A program made the position numbers and the translations under genes. Of a DNA stretch of 64,000 bases, positions 1 through 11,611 are shown in pieces. Origin of the DNA: Mikania micrantha (taxonomy: Eukaryota > Streptophyta > Magnoliopsida > Asterales > Asteraceae); the NCBI GenBank assembly GCA_009363875.1, contig CM018696.1, positions 90,666,215-90,730,214 of the forward strand. The letters run 5' to 3'. The first letter of the stretch is position 1. Each line of letters starts with the position of its first letter. The notes below the pieces were generated by a model. The model was not told where the DNA came from. It searched no databases and saw only the letters and a program-made list of their open reading frames with translations.

Positions 1-107
1 TCTTCTTCCGCGTGCTTCCGTTGGCGTAATGATCATGAAAATCCGATTTTCTTTGGGAAGGGTTATCTACACACCCCAGGATTTTAATTCAACACCCCGC
101 CGCCACC

Positions 108-228
108 CATACGCCCTACGGGGCGTTTGAGCCACAGACTGACAACCTTAAACGACAGAATTCTTATGTCAGCTTTTTCAGGACCTATACGACCCGTAGT
201 GACCACTACGGGGCGTATGGGTCTAAAA
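108..228. repeat. Left subterminal palindromes of the MULE
   Basis: A shortened copy of the palindrome (acgccctacggggcgttt) lies at about 111-129. A fuller copy (acgacccgtagtgaccactacggggcgtatggg) spans about 188-222 and has the self-complementary core gtagtgaccactac. The same motif recurs four times at the other end of the element (5137-5375), so it is a shared terminal feature and not random GC-rich sequence. Confidence 0.75.
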
Positions 229-894
229 AAAACAAACGCGCAACATCTTGGGTCGTTTGAGGGTGATTTGGGGGGTTTGGGGAGTTTGGGTATGATTTTT
301 GAGGTGTAAAAATATAGTTTTTTTGTTAAAAACTATTTTTATATTTTGCGTATTTTGCGACGTATCTCTCGTAGCATTTTTATTTTACGACGACGTATCT
401 CTCGTACGTAAAAGTTTAGTTATTTTTTTAAACGCATGTTTTTTTGTTTGTAAAAATCTAATATTTTTTTTGTTTAAAACTTGTTTTTTATTTTTTACGG
501 TCTCTCAGTTCGTTTATTTTTTAATTGTTTTTAAAAACATTTAGTTTTGAAAGCTAAATATGTTTTTACTTTTTAGATTTAATTAAAATTTAAATATATT
601 AAATAATTTATATATGAATGACGTTCTTTGTTTAAGCATACTGATGTTACAGAATAATACGATAAATAATGCATCACCAACCAAAACATATTTAAATAAT
701 AAACACGCATCAACAAGAAAACATATAATAATAAACACGTATCACCAACAAAGCATATTTAAATAATAAACACGCATCACTAACTAAAACAACCAGATAT
801 ATGCACGCATCATCAACCAAAACAACCAAATATATACAAACTATAAACATGAATACAAGTGTCTGTTTAACAAATACAAATATGACTGAAAATA
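229..894. other. AT-rich internal MULE sequence, no gene seen
   Basis: This is AT-rich DNA. Positions 660-840 hold a diffuse tandem repeat of phrases such as 'aataataaacacgcatcaccaac' in shortened variants. The open frames here are low-complexity F/L/K-rich and unsupported. It lies 3' of the Athila-like ORF and may hold its polyadenylation region. Confidence 0.5.
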
Positions 895-2322
895 CTAAGG
901 TGGAGGTGGAGGTGGAGGAGGATAATCTCGTGGCCGAGGAACTGCAGGAAGCTGAATACCCTCACCTTCTGCATGCCTAAGCTCGACATGCACATGCCAC
1001 GAGATCAGATCCTCCAACCGATCCAGTCGTCGCATCTGATCAGACTGCTGCTGTAGGATCTGCGTCTGCTGCTGCTGTATCTGCAACAACTGCTGCGTGA
1101 GCTCGAGCTGCTGCTGCTGCATGTGCTCATGCTGCTGGATGAGCTGCTGCGTCGAATCAGCTATCCCCTGTATCATAGCCTCGACACGAGCGGGAAGCCG
1201 CACCGCTCTGTATATGCGCTCAGGATGCTGATGTGGCACATCCTGATGCGGCTGCTGTGGCTGCTGCTGCGGCTGTGGCTGTGGCTGTGGCTGTGGCTGC
1301 GGCTGTGGGAACACATGCATAGGGTCCTCGTCTCTGTAATGGAGATCATTTGGCCCCGGCTGCCAAATGACCCCCCTCTGGAGCGAAAATCGAAGCCCGA
1401 CCCGTGGGAATGTCTGCGCGATACGCATGCCAAGCACTGTCCGTCGATCTAAACGAACTGGATGAAGGGCCTCCATACCGGCAGGCTCCATATCTATAAG
1501 CCCGTTAAAACGAGCAATACGTGTCACATACACCCCCCCGAAGATCAGCCCCCTCTCTTGGCGGTGGTAATATGTGCTAAAGTACTCGGCGAGACAACGT
1601 GCAAGGTTGCACGGTCTCCCACTCAATATACAATACAAAAAAAATAAATCCTGTGAAGTGCACCACTCCTGGCTCATGCCACGTCCTGTAACAGACGAGG
1701 CAATGCACCGGTGCAAATACCGAATGAGCGGGTCACGAATACGCGTGACCCGGGCGCTGCGGTCAAAGGCGTCGTCGCCTATCCGAGGCCACCAAGCACT
1801 GACGACGGCGTCGTCAGCTGTATGAATAGCCGTCGTGTAGATCGGCATCTGAGTCTCCTCCTCGGTGTACAAACCGAGCACGCTCCCAAACTCGGCTAAA
1901 GACAAATGGTACGGGGCCCCGCAGAGTCTAAAGGAAACCTCTGCCGGCTGGGCCTGACCCGGCTGTGGCTGGAAATCAGGAGCCTGAGGCCTGTACCTAA
2001 ATGTCGAAAGAAACTCCACAGTAATAAGTCGGTACTGTGGAGCATACGTCATCTCAAAAAGCCGAGACCATGGCGTGTCCTCGCCAATGATCGCCGTCAT
2101 CCTCTCCTGCTGGCCAAGCTCGGTCAGCAGGTCGTAGTCAATCGCCTTCTGGTTGCCCATCTCCTTCTTCAGGAGACGATCGCGCCTCTTACGCGCGCTC
2201 GTCCTCTGAGGAAATGCCAACCAGGGATGGTCCATAAGCTCGTCATGCTCGACATCTAGATCATCAACATGCGGCTGTCCCACATCGTCACCAGCAATCT
2301 CCATCTCATCAGAAGAAGACAT
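895..2322 (-). CDS. Athila ORF1-like / plant-mobile-type protein captured in a MULE
   Basis: A single open exon of 475 codons from the ATG at 2322 (MSSSDEMEIAGDD); the frame is open further upstream but only through AAT-repeat sequence. The N-terminal third is acidic and then basic (TSARKRRDRLLKKEMG). The middle contains TPWSRLFEMTYAPQYRL and SLAEFGSVLGLYTEEE, which resemble the Athila ORF1 family (Arabidopsis retrotransposon ORF-1) by memory. After about residue 330 comes a (PQ)n run, then a glutamine-rich predicted coiled coil with HEHMQQQQLELTQQLLQIQ, and a C-terminal run of eight prolines. No catalytic motif is visible. It lies 3' of the transposase gene on the same strand inside the MULE, so it may be a captured retrotransposon gene or an accessory transposition protein. 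The family call is moderate and the function is unknown. Confidence 0.6.
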   Translation of the reverse strand: MSSSDEMEIAGDDVGQPHVDDLDVEHDELMDHPWLAFPQRTSARKRRDRLLKKEMGNQKAIDYDLLTELGQQERMTAIIGEDTPWSRLFEMTYAPQYRLITVEFLSTFRYRPQAPDFQPQPGQAQPAEVSFRLCGAPYHLSLAEFGSVLGLYTEEETQMPIYTTAIHTADDAVVSAWWPRIGDDAFDRSARVTRIRDPLIRYLHRCIASSVTGRGMSQEWCTSQDLFFLYCILSGRPCNLARCLAEYFSTYYHRQERGLIFGGVYVTRIARFNGLIDMEPAGMEALHPVRLDRRTVLGMRIAQTFPRVGLRFSLQRGVIWQPGPNDLHYRDEDPMHVFPQPQPQPQPQPQPQQQPQQPHQDVPHQHPERIYRAVRLPARVEAMIQGIADSTQQLIQQHEHMQQQQLELTQQLLQIQQQQTQILQQQSDQMRRLDRLEDLISWHVHVELRHAEGEGIQLPAVPRPRDYPPPPPPPP

Positions 2323-2339
2323 ATCTGAATGATGAACAA

Positions 2340-2635
2340 ATAAAATAAAACAAATTACGAATAAGAAATAATAAATAATAAATAATAATAATAGTAATAA
2401 TAAATAATAACAATAAACAAATAAATAATAAGAATAATAATTAATAATAAACAAATAACAATAATAATAATAAATAATAAATAAATAATAACAATAAATA
2501 ATAAATAGTAAATAAATATTAATAATAAATCAATAAATAACAATAATAATAATAAATAATCAATAAATAACAATAATAAATAATAACAATAATAATAAAT
2601 ATTAAATAAATATTAATAATAGTAATAATAACAAT
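2340..2635. repeat. Long interrupted (AAT)n microsatellite
   Basis: About 300 bp of AAT/AATA units with occasional AAC and AGT variants lie between the two MULE genes. The end of the transposase reading frame (2602-2635) runs into this tract and gains a leucine-rich tail. The upstream side of the Athila-like ORF also abuts it. Confidence 0.9.
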
Positions 2636-4957
2636 GGCGTTTTCTTTTCACTTTTAAACGGAAACACCTGCGAAAGTATTTTTTTAACCAGACTCTTTTT
2701 CACTGACTCAGGTTTTGAATTTATTTCCTGCGTCACCAGACCCATTTGTGCTGCAACGTCGATTTCTTCGTCTTCTAGAAGTGTCGGGTACTTAGTGTCA
2801 AGTTTTGTCCAGAAGATGTCTATATCAGAAAGCGGGATAATCGTGTCTGTATACAAATGAAAGGAAAATAATCAGTTTACAACAAAAAAAATGTAAAAAA
2901 CAAACAAAGAGGAATTGATTACAGTAATTTGATACCTGTATTTTCGTATGTTGAGATCCGACAGGCACATGGCAAGCCACAACTTGTCCACAACTGGTGG
3001 CCGCATGACATACTACCTTGACGCATAACCTGGATCTTATTTATTTCATCAAGTAGTAAATCAAGAGCTTTATGTGAAACCTTGCCACGTAAGTTATTAA
3101 ACAAGGGTATTTTATGATGACCCATTGTCTTTATTAAACTTGTTTCAAACCCATGTTTCATGTTTACCTCCTGCAATTCTATCATTTGATCAACAAAACC
3201 TACCAGTGTCGAGAGCGAGTTATTAGTGGTTCTTAGATATCTTTTTAAGTTTGAATGTTGACTCTCGACTCTGTTAGTTGTACGTTGACCAAAGTTAGGC
3301 GTTCTGTTAGTCCAGGCTGTGACAAACATGTCTTTGTATGGGTTTAACCAAGTCTGAGTCACATAATTCAAAACCCCTGAAATAAAAAAAAAAACTATGA
3401 CATACGAAAACGTAATTTTACCAAAAATAATGATAATGATATTGAATGACGCTTACTTTGACGGTTATCTGAGACAAGTTGTTGGTACAGGCGGTTATAG
3501 TTGTAGTCGTAAATTTCAGGCGACGAAGAGTCACACAAATTCCCCCAACGACCCTTAAACTTTTTCCAGTCACCGTCTGAAAAACTCGCCTTGCAGTGTT
3601 TTGCGATATTTTCGCTTATGTGCCACCTGCATAAATACCTGGAAGCGTGCGGAAAGACCTTACGACATGCATTCATCAGAGCAAGGTCTCTGTCGGTTAT
3701 TATCACGCGGGGCTCCATACACTTATCTAGCATATCTTTTACTCGTTCTAGAACCCAATGATAATTTTCCTCTTTTTCTTTACTCACGAACCCGTGAGCA
3801 ATACAAAACGTATGGTGTGTTGAGGTAACACCAACTATCTGTACAAAAGGAAGTTTGTACATGTTAGTCTTGTAAGTCGCGTCGATCATAAGGACATGTG
3901 GGAACGCACGCCACCAGGTGTATGATTTTTTATGACAAAAGAAAATCTCCTCCACGACATTCGTTTCAGAGTTTTCCCGAGTAAAGTATACGTAATTTTT
4001 AGTATGTAGCAGGTTCTCTAAGACCTGCATTGGGGTTGATCCGATTTTTTGTTTATTTTTAAATTTATGTTGCACATTGTATACGTCTCTACGGATGGAG
4101 ACGTTGTTGGGATTATGCTTCTTTAGGCTGGAAAGTATGTTGCGTGGGTCCATGTGTTGCTCAGTCAGATGGTGCACCATGTTTTGTTCCTGCTCGGACA
4201 TTCTTCTAACAAACGGGTGCCCCTCAAGATTTTGAGCAGGTTCATGGTTGTGTTTGTCGTTTCTGACCTGAAGCTTCCAACCATAAGAATCAGAGTCGTA
4301 TATCCCTATTAATTTAAAAGGACACCCGATTTTCTTGCTACCGGTACGCCTTAAGATGGCTGTACTATTGTGTTCACCACCACGATCACACACAAGCCAG
4401 ATTTTGTTGACCTCATCGGTCCCCTTCTTTTTCTTAGATCGTCCGGTAACTACGATGTATCCATTATCAAGGGCTCTAGTTTTCACCCATGCCATCAGCT
4501 CCTCCACATAAATGAATATCTGAAAACAATGTTGTCATTAAACTAATGTCCATCTAACTAAAAACAAGTGAAAATATATTACCTCATTGGTATTCCAATC
4601 CATATTTTGGTATACAATGTCAGCTTCTTCCTTTTTAACGGCCACTTGGGGTGGTTGTGATTGTTCACCACCGTAACATTCCCTGTTAACGTCTTCATCA
4701 TAGCAAGGTTCCTGGTTCAAATCAAACTGCCAGTACGAAGTTTGACCCGCAACCTCTTCGTTAAGATCTGGCAACGCGGGTCTATTTGTCGCCTCAGACG
4801 ATTGCACACCAGTCTCATCCTTAAAAACATTATGATTAGTTTGTCATTTGATTAACAATAAAAGCAAGTATACACAGTTTCGTACCTGATATGTTTCAGC
4901 CACACGCGAAACGTCGGAATATTGACCAAAGAAAAAGTCTCCGTCCCACCAAGACAT
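2602..4957 (-). CDS. FAR1/FHY3-type MULE transposase, five exons
   Basis: Exons on the minus strand are 4957-4886, 4819-4583, 4519-3457, 3376-2936 and 2846-2602. All junctions are GT-AG and the sum is 2,058 bp (685 aa, in frame throughout). The start is the ATG at 4957 (MSWWDGDFFFGQ). A FAR1-type zinc-binding domain lies around residues 108-196 (C147, C169, H193, H195; WKLQVRNDKHNHEP). The MULE DDE region follows with D316 in VLMIDATYK and D379 in IITDRDLALMNA, plus CRWHISENI. Near the C-terminus, CGHQLWTSCGLPCAC looks like a diverged SWIM zinc finger. The protein would bind the element ends and catalyse cut-and-paste transposition in the nucleus. The last exon runs into the AAT microsatellite, ending in LLLLLLLIFI. 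The frame looks intact and could still be active. A domesticated FAR1-like regulator is the alternative, but the flanking palindromes favour a transposon. Confidence 0.85.
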
Positions 4958-5129
4958 ATTTCAAATAAAAAATACGGCTGTAGAGTGTAGATATTTATTA
5001 AACGAAACAAGAGAAACTGGTTCAAGTATTTGGAGAGTGATTCGAGAGAATGCGTAATATTGTAACTCAGTATGTGTGCATATATGGACGATGAATTCGT
5101 AAGTTGCAACCTATTTGTCACGTTTTAAA

Positions 5130-5380
5130 CATTAAACGCCACGTAGTGGTCACTACGCGGCGTTTAGGGTTAACCCTAAACGCCCCGTAGTGACCACTAC
5201 GTGGCGTTTGGGTCTAATCAACTGACATGTCGGAAGCTTTTGCAGAACCTCGTACGAAAACGCCTCGTAGTGGGCACTACGGGGCGTTTAGGTCTAATCA
5301 TGGTACGTGTCGTTTGACCGAGCTAGTACAATTCGTACACAAACGCCCCGTAGTGGCCACTACGGGGCGTTTGAGGGGTG
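5130..5380. repeat. Right subterminal palindrome array of the MULE
   Basis: Four back-to-back copies of a ~35-bp palindrome occur at about 5137-5170, 5171-5218, 5258-5298 and 5341-5375. Each centres on gtagtg-NN-cactac and is flanked by aaacgcc/ggcgttt. Copies differ at the central dinucleotide and by point changes such as cgcctcgtagtgggcac. Spacers repeat 'ggtctaatca'. The copies could be binding sites for the FAR1-type transposase or strong hairpins. Confidence 0.85.
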
Positions 5381-5429
5381 TGCAGACATTATTTTGGGGT
5401 GTAAGTTTAACACCACCCTTTTCTTTTGG

Positions 5430-7380
5430 CCGAGATCCTCTCTGTATATGTACACACACATATACTCGTATGACGCATCAGTTCTGTAAACACGAACATG
5501 CAGATACAGAGAGACGGTGGGGAATAATGGTGTGGGCGACACCTTCACATCCAACTCTAAGTGATCGCCTTTACGGTGAAATTAGGTCTTCTCAAACACA
5601 TACGCAATCATCTTCAGGTAAATGCATTTCTTCCACACAAATGAATGCTATTGTAAACTTTTGTTTTCTTCCGGCGACGGTGGCGTTAATTAGGTTTTAT
5701 AGGTTCGTTGGGGGCAAATACGCAAGCGTTACGATGGATGAGATTATTAAACTAAGAGATTAAGTGTCTTCCGGCTGACGGTGAAATTAGGTTTTTTACA
5801 AACACGCAACTGTCTTCAGGTACGTTTATTTCATACTTGCGATTGTAAAACCTTTTGTTTTCTTCCGGCAACGGTAGCGTTAATCAGGTATGATTGTAAA
5901 ACTTATCGTGGTATGTGTTTATCGTGACTAGTATTCTTATTTTAGTTTATTGAAAAATAATGTGATTCGGGTATGATTTTTTTAAATAAATGGGGACTGG
6001 CTTATTTAAAAGTGTTGGCGATCAGACATCATCTTATACGCGGTGGGGTGGTAACGTTTTCTGAACGAAAGCGTTAATTAGAACTTTATTTTCACATTAA
6101 TAATTCTTTGAATAATTAGTCTATTGTGGGGACGGGAGGAATTTTCAGAAGAGGGGTGGATTGGAAATTACTATATTTTATCAAAATCAAATGGAAATGT
6201 CAGTCAACACTCAAGTTTTGTCAATTCTATTTTTGTTAAAAATGAGACATAATGCACTTGTAAACAATTTGTAAAACATGGTTCCAATGGGTGAGGAAGA
6301 CATTTGTCTTGCACTCTATTAATTTATTTTTTGGAGTGCCATTTAGCAAGGGAGACAATCCTGTCAACCAAGGGTTGTGTTGGGTGACAAGCCAAATTGG
6401 GTATGGGTCATAATGGGTCCTACGTAGGGGTTCTGGTAAACTATCTTGAGCCAAATCACAAGTGCTGCATATAAATCAGGATTAACAAGCTCTAGTTTTC
6501 TACTCTTAACATCCTGCCCTTTTTGGTCAAATGATTCAAATAATATTACAATTAGTAGTTCAGTATGTATTTAGCATGTCAAGCAGCTATTTACGTCGTT
6601 ATTAGGTATACAAGAAGCATGCGAATTAATATACAATTCTTTCAGGTGAAGGTACTGGACTGCTTTGCCTCCACCAGCATGACCTTAAGGCTTACAGCTG
6701 CAACATGGGCAGTGTACGTGTCAAACTTTGAGTTACATGACTTTAAGGCTTACAGCTGCAACATGACGACATGATGCTATTTGTGAATCAGAATCTCAAG
6801 TACAAGGTGTTGGGTCTTGGGCTAAATTTTTACTAATTGTATTTTATAAAATACTGTTCCAATGGGAAAAACATTTGTCTTGCACTTTAGTAATTTCTTT
6901 TTTGGAATGTTATTTAGGAGACAATCTTGAACCAAAAGTTGAGCTGGGTGACAAGTCAAACTGGATTTGTGTTGAAATGAATCCTCACAAAAAGGAGTTC
7001 AAGTAAACTAACTCGAGCGAAGTAAGAAGTGCTACATATAAACTAGGACTGACAAACTCTAGTTTTCTACTCATGACATTCCGCCCTTTTTGCTCAAGTG
7101 ATTCAAAAAATATCATAATTAGTAGTTTAGTATGTATTTAACGTGTTAGGCCGCTATTTATTTACTTGCATCATTATTAGGCATACAAGAAACATGTTAA
7201 TCAATATACACTTATTTCAGGTGAAGATGTTGGACTGCTTCGCCTCTACCGACATGACCTTAAGACTTACGGCTCTGATGTGGGTTGTATACACGTGTCA
7301 AACTTTTAGTTACATACTTAGCCTGTATCATTTGATGAATCAGTATTACTTTAGGCTATGTCTGAAAATAACAAATCCTT
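5430..7380 (+). repeat. Array unit 1, with two exon copies
   Basis: It begins with the block tatactcgtatgacgcatcag and contains two copies of the 72-nt exon-like block at 6646 (frame VKVLDCFASTSMTLRLTAAT) and 7221 (VKVLDCFASTDMTLRLTALM). These two are the most diverged copies in the array. The segment 6081-6115 retains the uninterrupted form of a site that carries a SINE in the last unit. Confidence 0.6.
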
Positions 7381-7984
7381 TTTGAAGATTCATTTGTCTG
7401 CAAGGACTCATCAATGATAGGGAACTCACAGGATGCAGGCATTGAAATAGAAGAAGCTAAGGTTACTTATATTCTGATTTTTTCTTCTCAATGCATTCGT
7501 CCTGTCATCTCATGCTATCAACATTGTCAAATAAAGTTGCAAAGTAAAAATACGCAAGTCACCTGACACCAGATATAAAACACAATTAATAGCTCATATT
7601 TCATTTCTTTGTTTACATTTGATAATCTTCTGTTATAATATGCTAGAATGAATGACTTGATAACATTAATAATTTCTTTGTATACATTTAGTCCCAAACT
7701 TATTTTATTTAAAACTATCCTGACTCGCACCCATCTTGATCCTAACCCGTTACCCAACCCGACTCTCCCATTTTGCCGGGCTTAGTTTCTGGTCAGTTAA
7801 CTGTTTCTGATTCTGTGATTGTTTCTAGTTCCTTTTTTTTAACTCTTTCTGCTAAATCCAAATTTATGCTTCTATTTGTTATGTTCAAAACGATATTTGG
7901 TTCTGTGAATGTGAATTCTGCTTTGATTGTTTTTGGTTCTTAGACTGTTTTTGGTTATGTGACCTTTCTGTGATTGAATATGGT
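7381..7984. other. Spacer between array units
   Basis: AT-rich spacer containing phrases such as 'ggttctgtgaatgtgaatt' that recur diverged at about 19780-19890. No gene is visible. Confidence 0.4.
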
Positions 7985-9776
7985 TTTGTGACCATTGAGT
8001 ATTATACACACATATACACGTATGGCGTATCAGATCTGTAAACATGAACCAACAGATACAGAGAGACGGTGAAAAGGAGGAGAATAATGGTGTGGGCGAC
8101 ACCTTCACATCCAACTCTAAGTGATCGCGTTTACGGTGAAATTAGGTCTTATCAAACACGCAACCATATTCAGGTAAATGTATTTCATACACGCAAATGA
8201 ATGGTATTGTAAACTTTTGTTTTCTTCCGGCGACGGTTGCATTAATTAGCTTTTCAGGTAAGTGTATTTCATACACACGGATACTTGAGATTGTAAAACT
8301 GCTTGTTTTCTTCGGCAACGGTAGCGTTAATCAGGTTGTTTCAGGTCCGAGATGGGGCAAATACTCAAGCGTATCATGGTATGTGTTTATCGTGAATAGT
8401 ATTTGTTTTTTTAGTTTATTATATTGTAATGAGATTCGGATATGATTTTTTCTAATAAACAGGGACCGGATTTTTTAAAAGTGTTGGAGATCGGACATCA
8501 TCTTATAAGCGATGGGGACGGGAGGATTTTTCAGAAGAGGGGTGGATTGGAAATTACTATAATTTTATTAAAATCAAATGCAAATGCCAGTAGTGCTCAA
8601 GTTTTCTCGGTTTTATTTTTGATAAAATTGTAACACTCTGAAAATAACTATTCCATGTGTATGTTGGTGTTGCTTTGTGTGTTGACAAACATGTTAATTG
8701 GTTGTTTATTGACAAAGATGTTTCTTGATAAAAAAACTTTCCATTTTTCAGCAGAAATTCCACCAAATTGGCATGGAAAGTCAACGAGCCAGCTCCACCT
8801 TGTGAGTGGATATTACGTTATAGCAGTGGGACCATTGCTTATTTGATAGTTCGGGTAGCAACTCTGTGTGACTGATATAAAACTTCGGTAAGGTACAAAT
8901 ATCCTTGGTTTTTTTATTTTTTATTTTTTATTTTTTAACTTTTTTCTTTTTTGTTACATAATTTACAATTGCATTTTTGTTGGACAGTGGAGATACGGCT
9001 CTATAGCTAAAGGCAAAGTTTTAGCCTAAGTTAAATAGATTAATGCTAAGAGTTATTGCCTGCTCTATTTGTTTTTTATGGTGAAAGACGACATCCTACA
9101 AGAATCTGAAAGACCATACTTGCACATATGATATGACACTGGATCAGGATGAGTTTGATGACAAGAAGATAAAATCCCTTTAGGATCCAAAATGAGTATG
9201 TATTACTTTGATCTTGTTCCACATGCATTTACGTCATTATTAGGTATACAAGAAACATGTTAATTAATATACAATTATTTCAGGTGAAGGTACTGGACTG
9301 CTTCGCCTCCTATAACATGACCTTGAGGCTTACAGTTGCAAAATGGGCAGTGTACGTGTAAAACTTTGAGTTACATATCTATCTGTGACAATTTTATATT
9401 TATTGATTTTTAGCCATGCCGTTGTTTGTTAAGTTTACTTATTTTATGAACAGCTATACTCAGAAGACCTAAAAAGTTTTCTTCTTGAGATGGCTGTTAG
9501 CCATGGTCCAAATTTATCACCGTGGAGTTCATTCATTTTCAGCTAGACATTAGAGTTTTTCTTTTCCCAAATCATAAATCTTTTTTTTTCCTGCTCTCAC
9601 ACAAATTATATACACTTTTCTTTATTATAGGAAAGAGACCTTGAGTAGTGTAGAGGAGCACACATTACCACTAAACCACTAGAGATACGATTGAGATAAA
9701 GCTATCTACTATTGCATTGTCTTTAACTAATAGAAATCAAGAAGCGTAGCTCAACCTAGAACATCAGCTTCTGTTA
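7985..9776 (+). repeat. Array unit 2, truncated by PIF element insertion
   Basis: It starts with tatacacgtatggcgtatcag, parallel to unit 1, and carries one exon copy at 9284 (VKVLDCFASYNMTLRLTVAK). The right end, from 'gaaagagaccttgagtag' to 'cagcttctgtta', is interrupted exactly at 9776 by the PIF/Harbinger element; the sequence resumes at 11612. Confidence 0.65.
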
Positions 9777-11611
9777 GACTATCCACAGCGGTCACCCCAC
9801 TGAAAACCCTTCCCCACTGAAATTTCATGCCACGTCATCACCCCACTGAAAACCTTAATCACCCACAATGGTCACCCCACTGAAAACCCTTCCCCACTAT
9901 TCCACGTCATCAACATTTTTTAAATTTAATTGATTTATTTATTTTTTTTTTTGCAAACAAAAAATAATAAACTTAGAATTTAATTAAACAATTCAAATAA
10001 AGATACAAATAAAATAAAAATTACATTGCAAATTTAAATAAAAAAAACCATACAAAAAAAACTAACAATTCAAATAAAATTTAACGATATTTATCCAAGA
10101 GTTTCTTTTTCATTTTTTGCATTATTTCACGATCTTCGTCGTCGAGCATGTCGGGAGGCAAAGACTCAAGTGCTCTGAGGTCGGATCGGAGAGTTTTCTC
10201 TTCGTGCATTTTTTTCCTTTCTTCGTGTTTTAGTTTTTGAAAAGTTGTGAAAGCTTGGAGTTGATCAGCGAGTTCGGTTGTTGACGTGTTAGAGGATACG
10301 GTTTGACGACTCGAAGAGGACGCCCGTTTTGTTGTATCTCGACCCGTCGGTCTAACCGGTTCCGGTGGGGTGTCGAACTCGGCTTCTTCTTCGTCATCCT
10401 CTAGGTTAACCGCGTAATTTGTATGTGCGGTCGAACCCCCCGGCGAATACTCGTTCGATTCGGAATTTTTGGTTCTTTTTGAAGAACCTTGGACCTCGTT
10501 ACCTTCTTGCCAAAGAACACGGAATTTTGGCGAGTCTTTTATCGCCACCCAAACGTGGTAGTGGTTAAACGTTTGGCCGTTACTCTTTAGTTGGTATTCC
10601 TTTTCGGCCCATTTCAAAACGTTCTCGTCGCTCATCCCGCTTTTTCGGTTGTTTGCGCAGTTGCTATAGATCCCACTAAACTTTGTTAACTTGGTGCACA
10701 TATCCTTCCACTTTGAATTTAGTTGATGATATGTGCGGTATTCGGCATCGAATCCCATCACATTGTGCCAACTAACGGTTATTTTTTTCCAAAAATTTTC
10801 CCGTTTTTGCGAGTTACCTACAAAAAAATTTTTCAAAAGTAAGTTAAAAAATTAAACCCTTTAAAATAATATATAACAAAACTAAGTAATAAACTTTTTA
10901 CCTTTGGTTTTGTTCTCGGATTCGTCCATGTAACATCTTCCGAGAGCGATTTCTTCATCGTGAGTCCATTGCTTCGGTGCCATTGGACCACTACTCGGCC
11001 CTGTTCCAGCCGGCTGTTTGTTTTTCTTACCTTTTTTGCGTTTCTGAGTGTCTTGTGTCTCCGGCACGACCTCGTTATCATGTTGGCTCGGTGACACAAA
11101 ATCAGATTCGAACCTAGGTTGAGAGAAGGGAGCAAAACCGGGTTGAAAGTTTGAAGGAGATTGGAAGTTTGGTGGATGTTGTTGAAAGTGTTGGATGTTT
11201 GGGTTTTGTTGTAGTTGAACCAATAAATTTCTAAGTGATTCGGGATCGTATGAGAACGGGTTGAATTCGGGATTGGGATTGTTAGGCCTTGGATTCATGT
11301 TTGTGTTTTTTTTTTTTAAAAATATAGAGAGAAAGATGAAAGATGAAGAGATTTGGGTGGTTTTTTGGGTAAAAAAAGTTGGGTATTTATTTAGTTTTAA
11401 AAATTTATTTATTTATTTATTTTTTTTCTTTTTTCCTGTTGAATAACGGTCAAAAAATTGCAACCAATCACGTGGCTTGGAAACCAACGGGGAGCGGGAG
11501 CCGTTCTTGGCTGGTTAGCGGGGGCCGCGGGCGTAGGGGGCGGTGTTCCCGCTGGACACCGCGGCGGGGAAGGATCCCGCGTGCCCAACGGGATGCCCAT
11601 TGTGGCAAGTC
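9777..11611 (-). mobile_element. PIF/Harbinger element with ORF1 only, TTA target duplication
   Basis: The 1,835-bp element has terminal inverted repeats: left gactatccacagcggtcac, right in reverse complement gacttgccacaatgggca. It is flanked by TTA on both sides (9774-9776 and 11612-11614). The uninterrupted sequence ctgttattacaagg is present at about 13691, and a close version at 18059, proving the insertion point. The element carries only the Myb-like ORF1 gene and no DDE transposase, so it should depend on a transposase made elsewhere. It is about 97% similar by eye to the copy at 38839-40665. Confidence 0.92.
10081..11298 (-). CDS. PIF/Harbinger ORF1: Myb/SANT-like, NAM-associated-type protein
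   Basis: Two exons, 11298-10902 and 10817-10081, are joined by a GT-AG intron and give 377 aa. The N-terminus is proline/asparagine/glutamine-rich (MNPRPNNPNPEFNPFS). Next comes a basic stretch KRKKGKKNKQ and a Myb/SANT-like trihelix (PKQWTHDEEIALGRCY ... FWKKITVSWHNV ... LNSKWKDMCTKLTKFSGIYS) around residues 105-210. An acidic/serine-rich linker and a C-terminal charged helix (KHEERKKMHEEKTLRSDLR) follow. PIF-family ORF1 proteins bind DNA at the element ends and help bring the DDE transposase to the nucleus. The reading frame is intact here, unlike the second copy at 39141-40357. Genome annotations often label such proteins as NAM-associated or GST-like. The upstream 11460-11611 is GC-rich and would contain the promoter. 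Confidence 0.85.

Larger units (their letters stand above)
67..5412. mobile_element. Mutator-like element (MULE) with FAR1-type transposase and extra ORF
   Basis: The element is defined by the transposase gene at 2602-4957 and by related sequence at both ends. The left end reads tacacaccccagg near 71; the right end, read in reverse complement, is tacaccccaaaata near 5412. Each end is followed inward by a second CACCCC block and then by GC-rich palindromes of the type cgccccgtagtg/cactacggggcg. Both internal genes are on the minus strand. I could not find a convincing 9-bp target duplication, so the boundaries are approximate to about 15 bp. A plant MULE carrying a second, retrotransposon-like ORF is plausible as gene capture. 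The element lies directly beside the first unit of the degenerate array starting near 5430. Confidence 0.7.

Noticed and set aside
1123..1452. Plus-strand frame rich in LWLWLWL
   Set aside because: It is the antisense shadow of the (PQ)n tract of the Athila-like ORF.
71..5412. A 9-bp target-site duplication for the MULE
   Set aside because: I compared flanks at several possible end positions (for example agggttatc against agtttaaca) and none matched.
5227..5763. 178-codon open frame starting MSEAFAEPRTKTPRSGHYGA
   Set aside because: It reads through the palindromic MULE end into the first array unit; the repeated SGHYGAF phrase is simply the palindrome translated.
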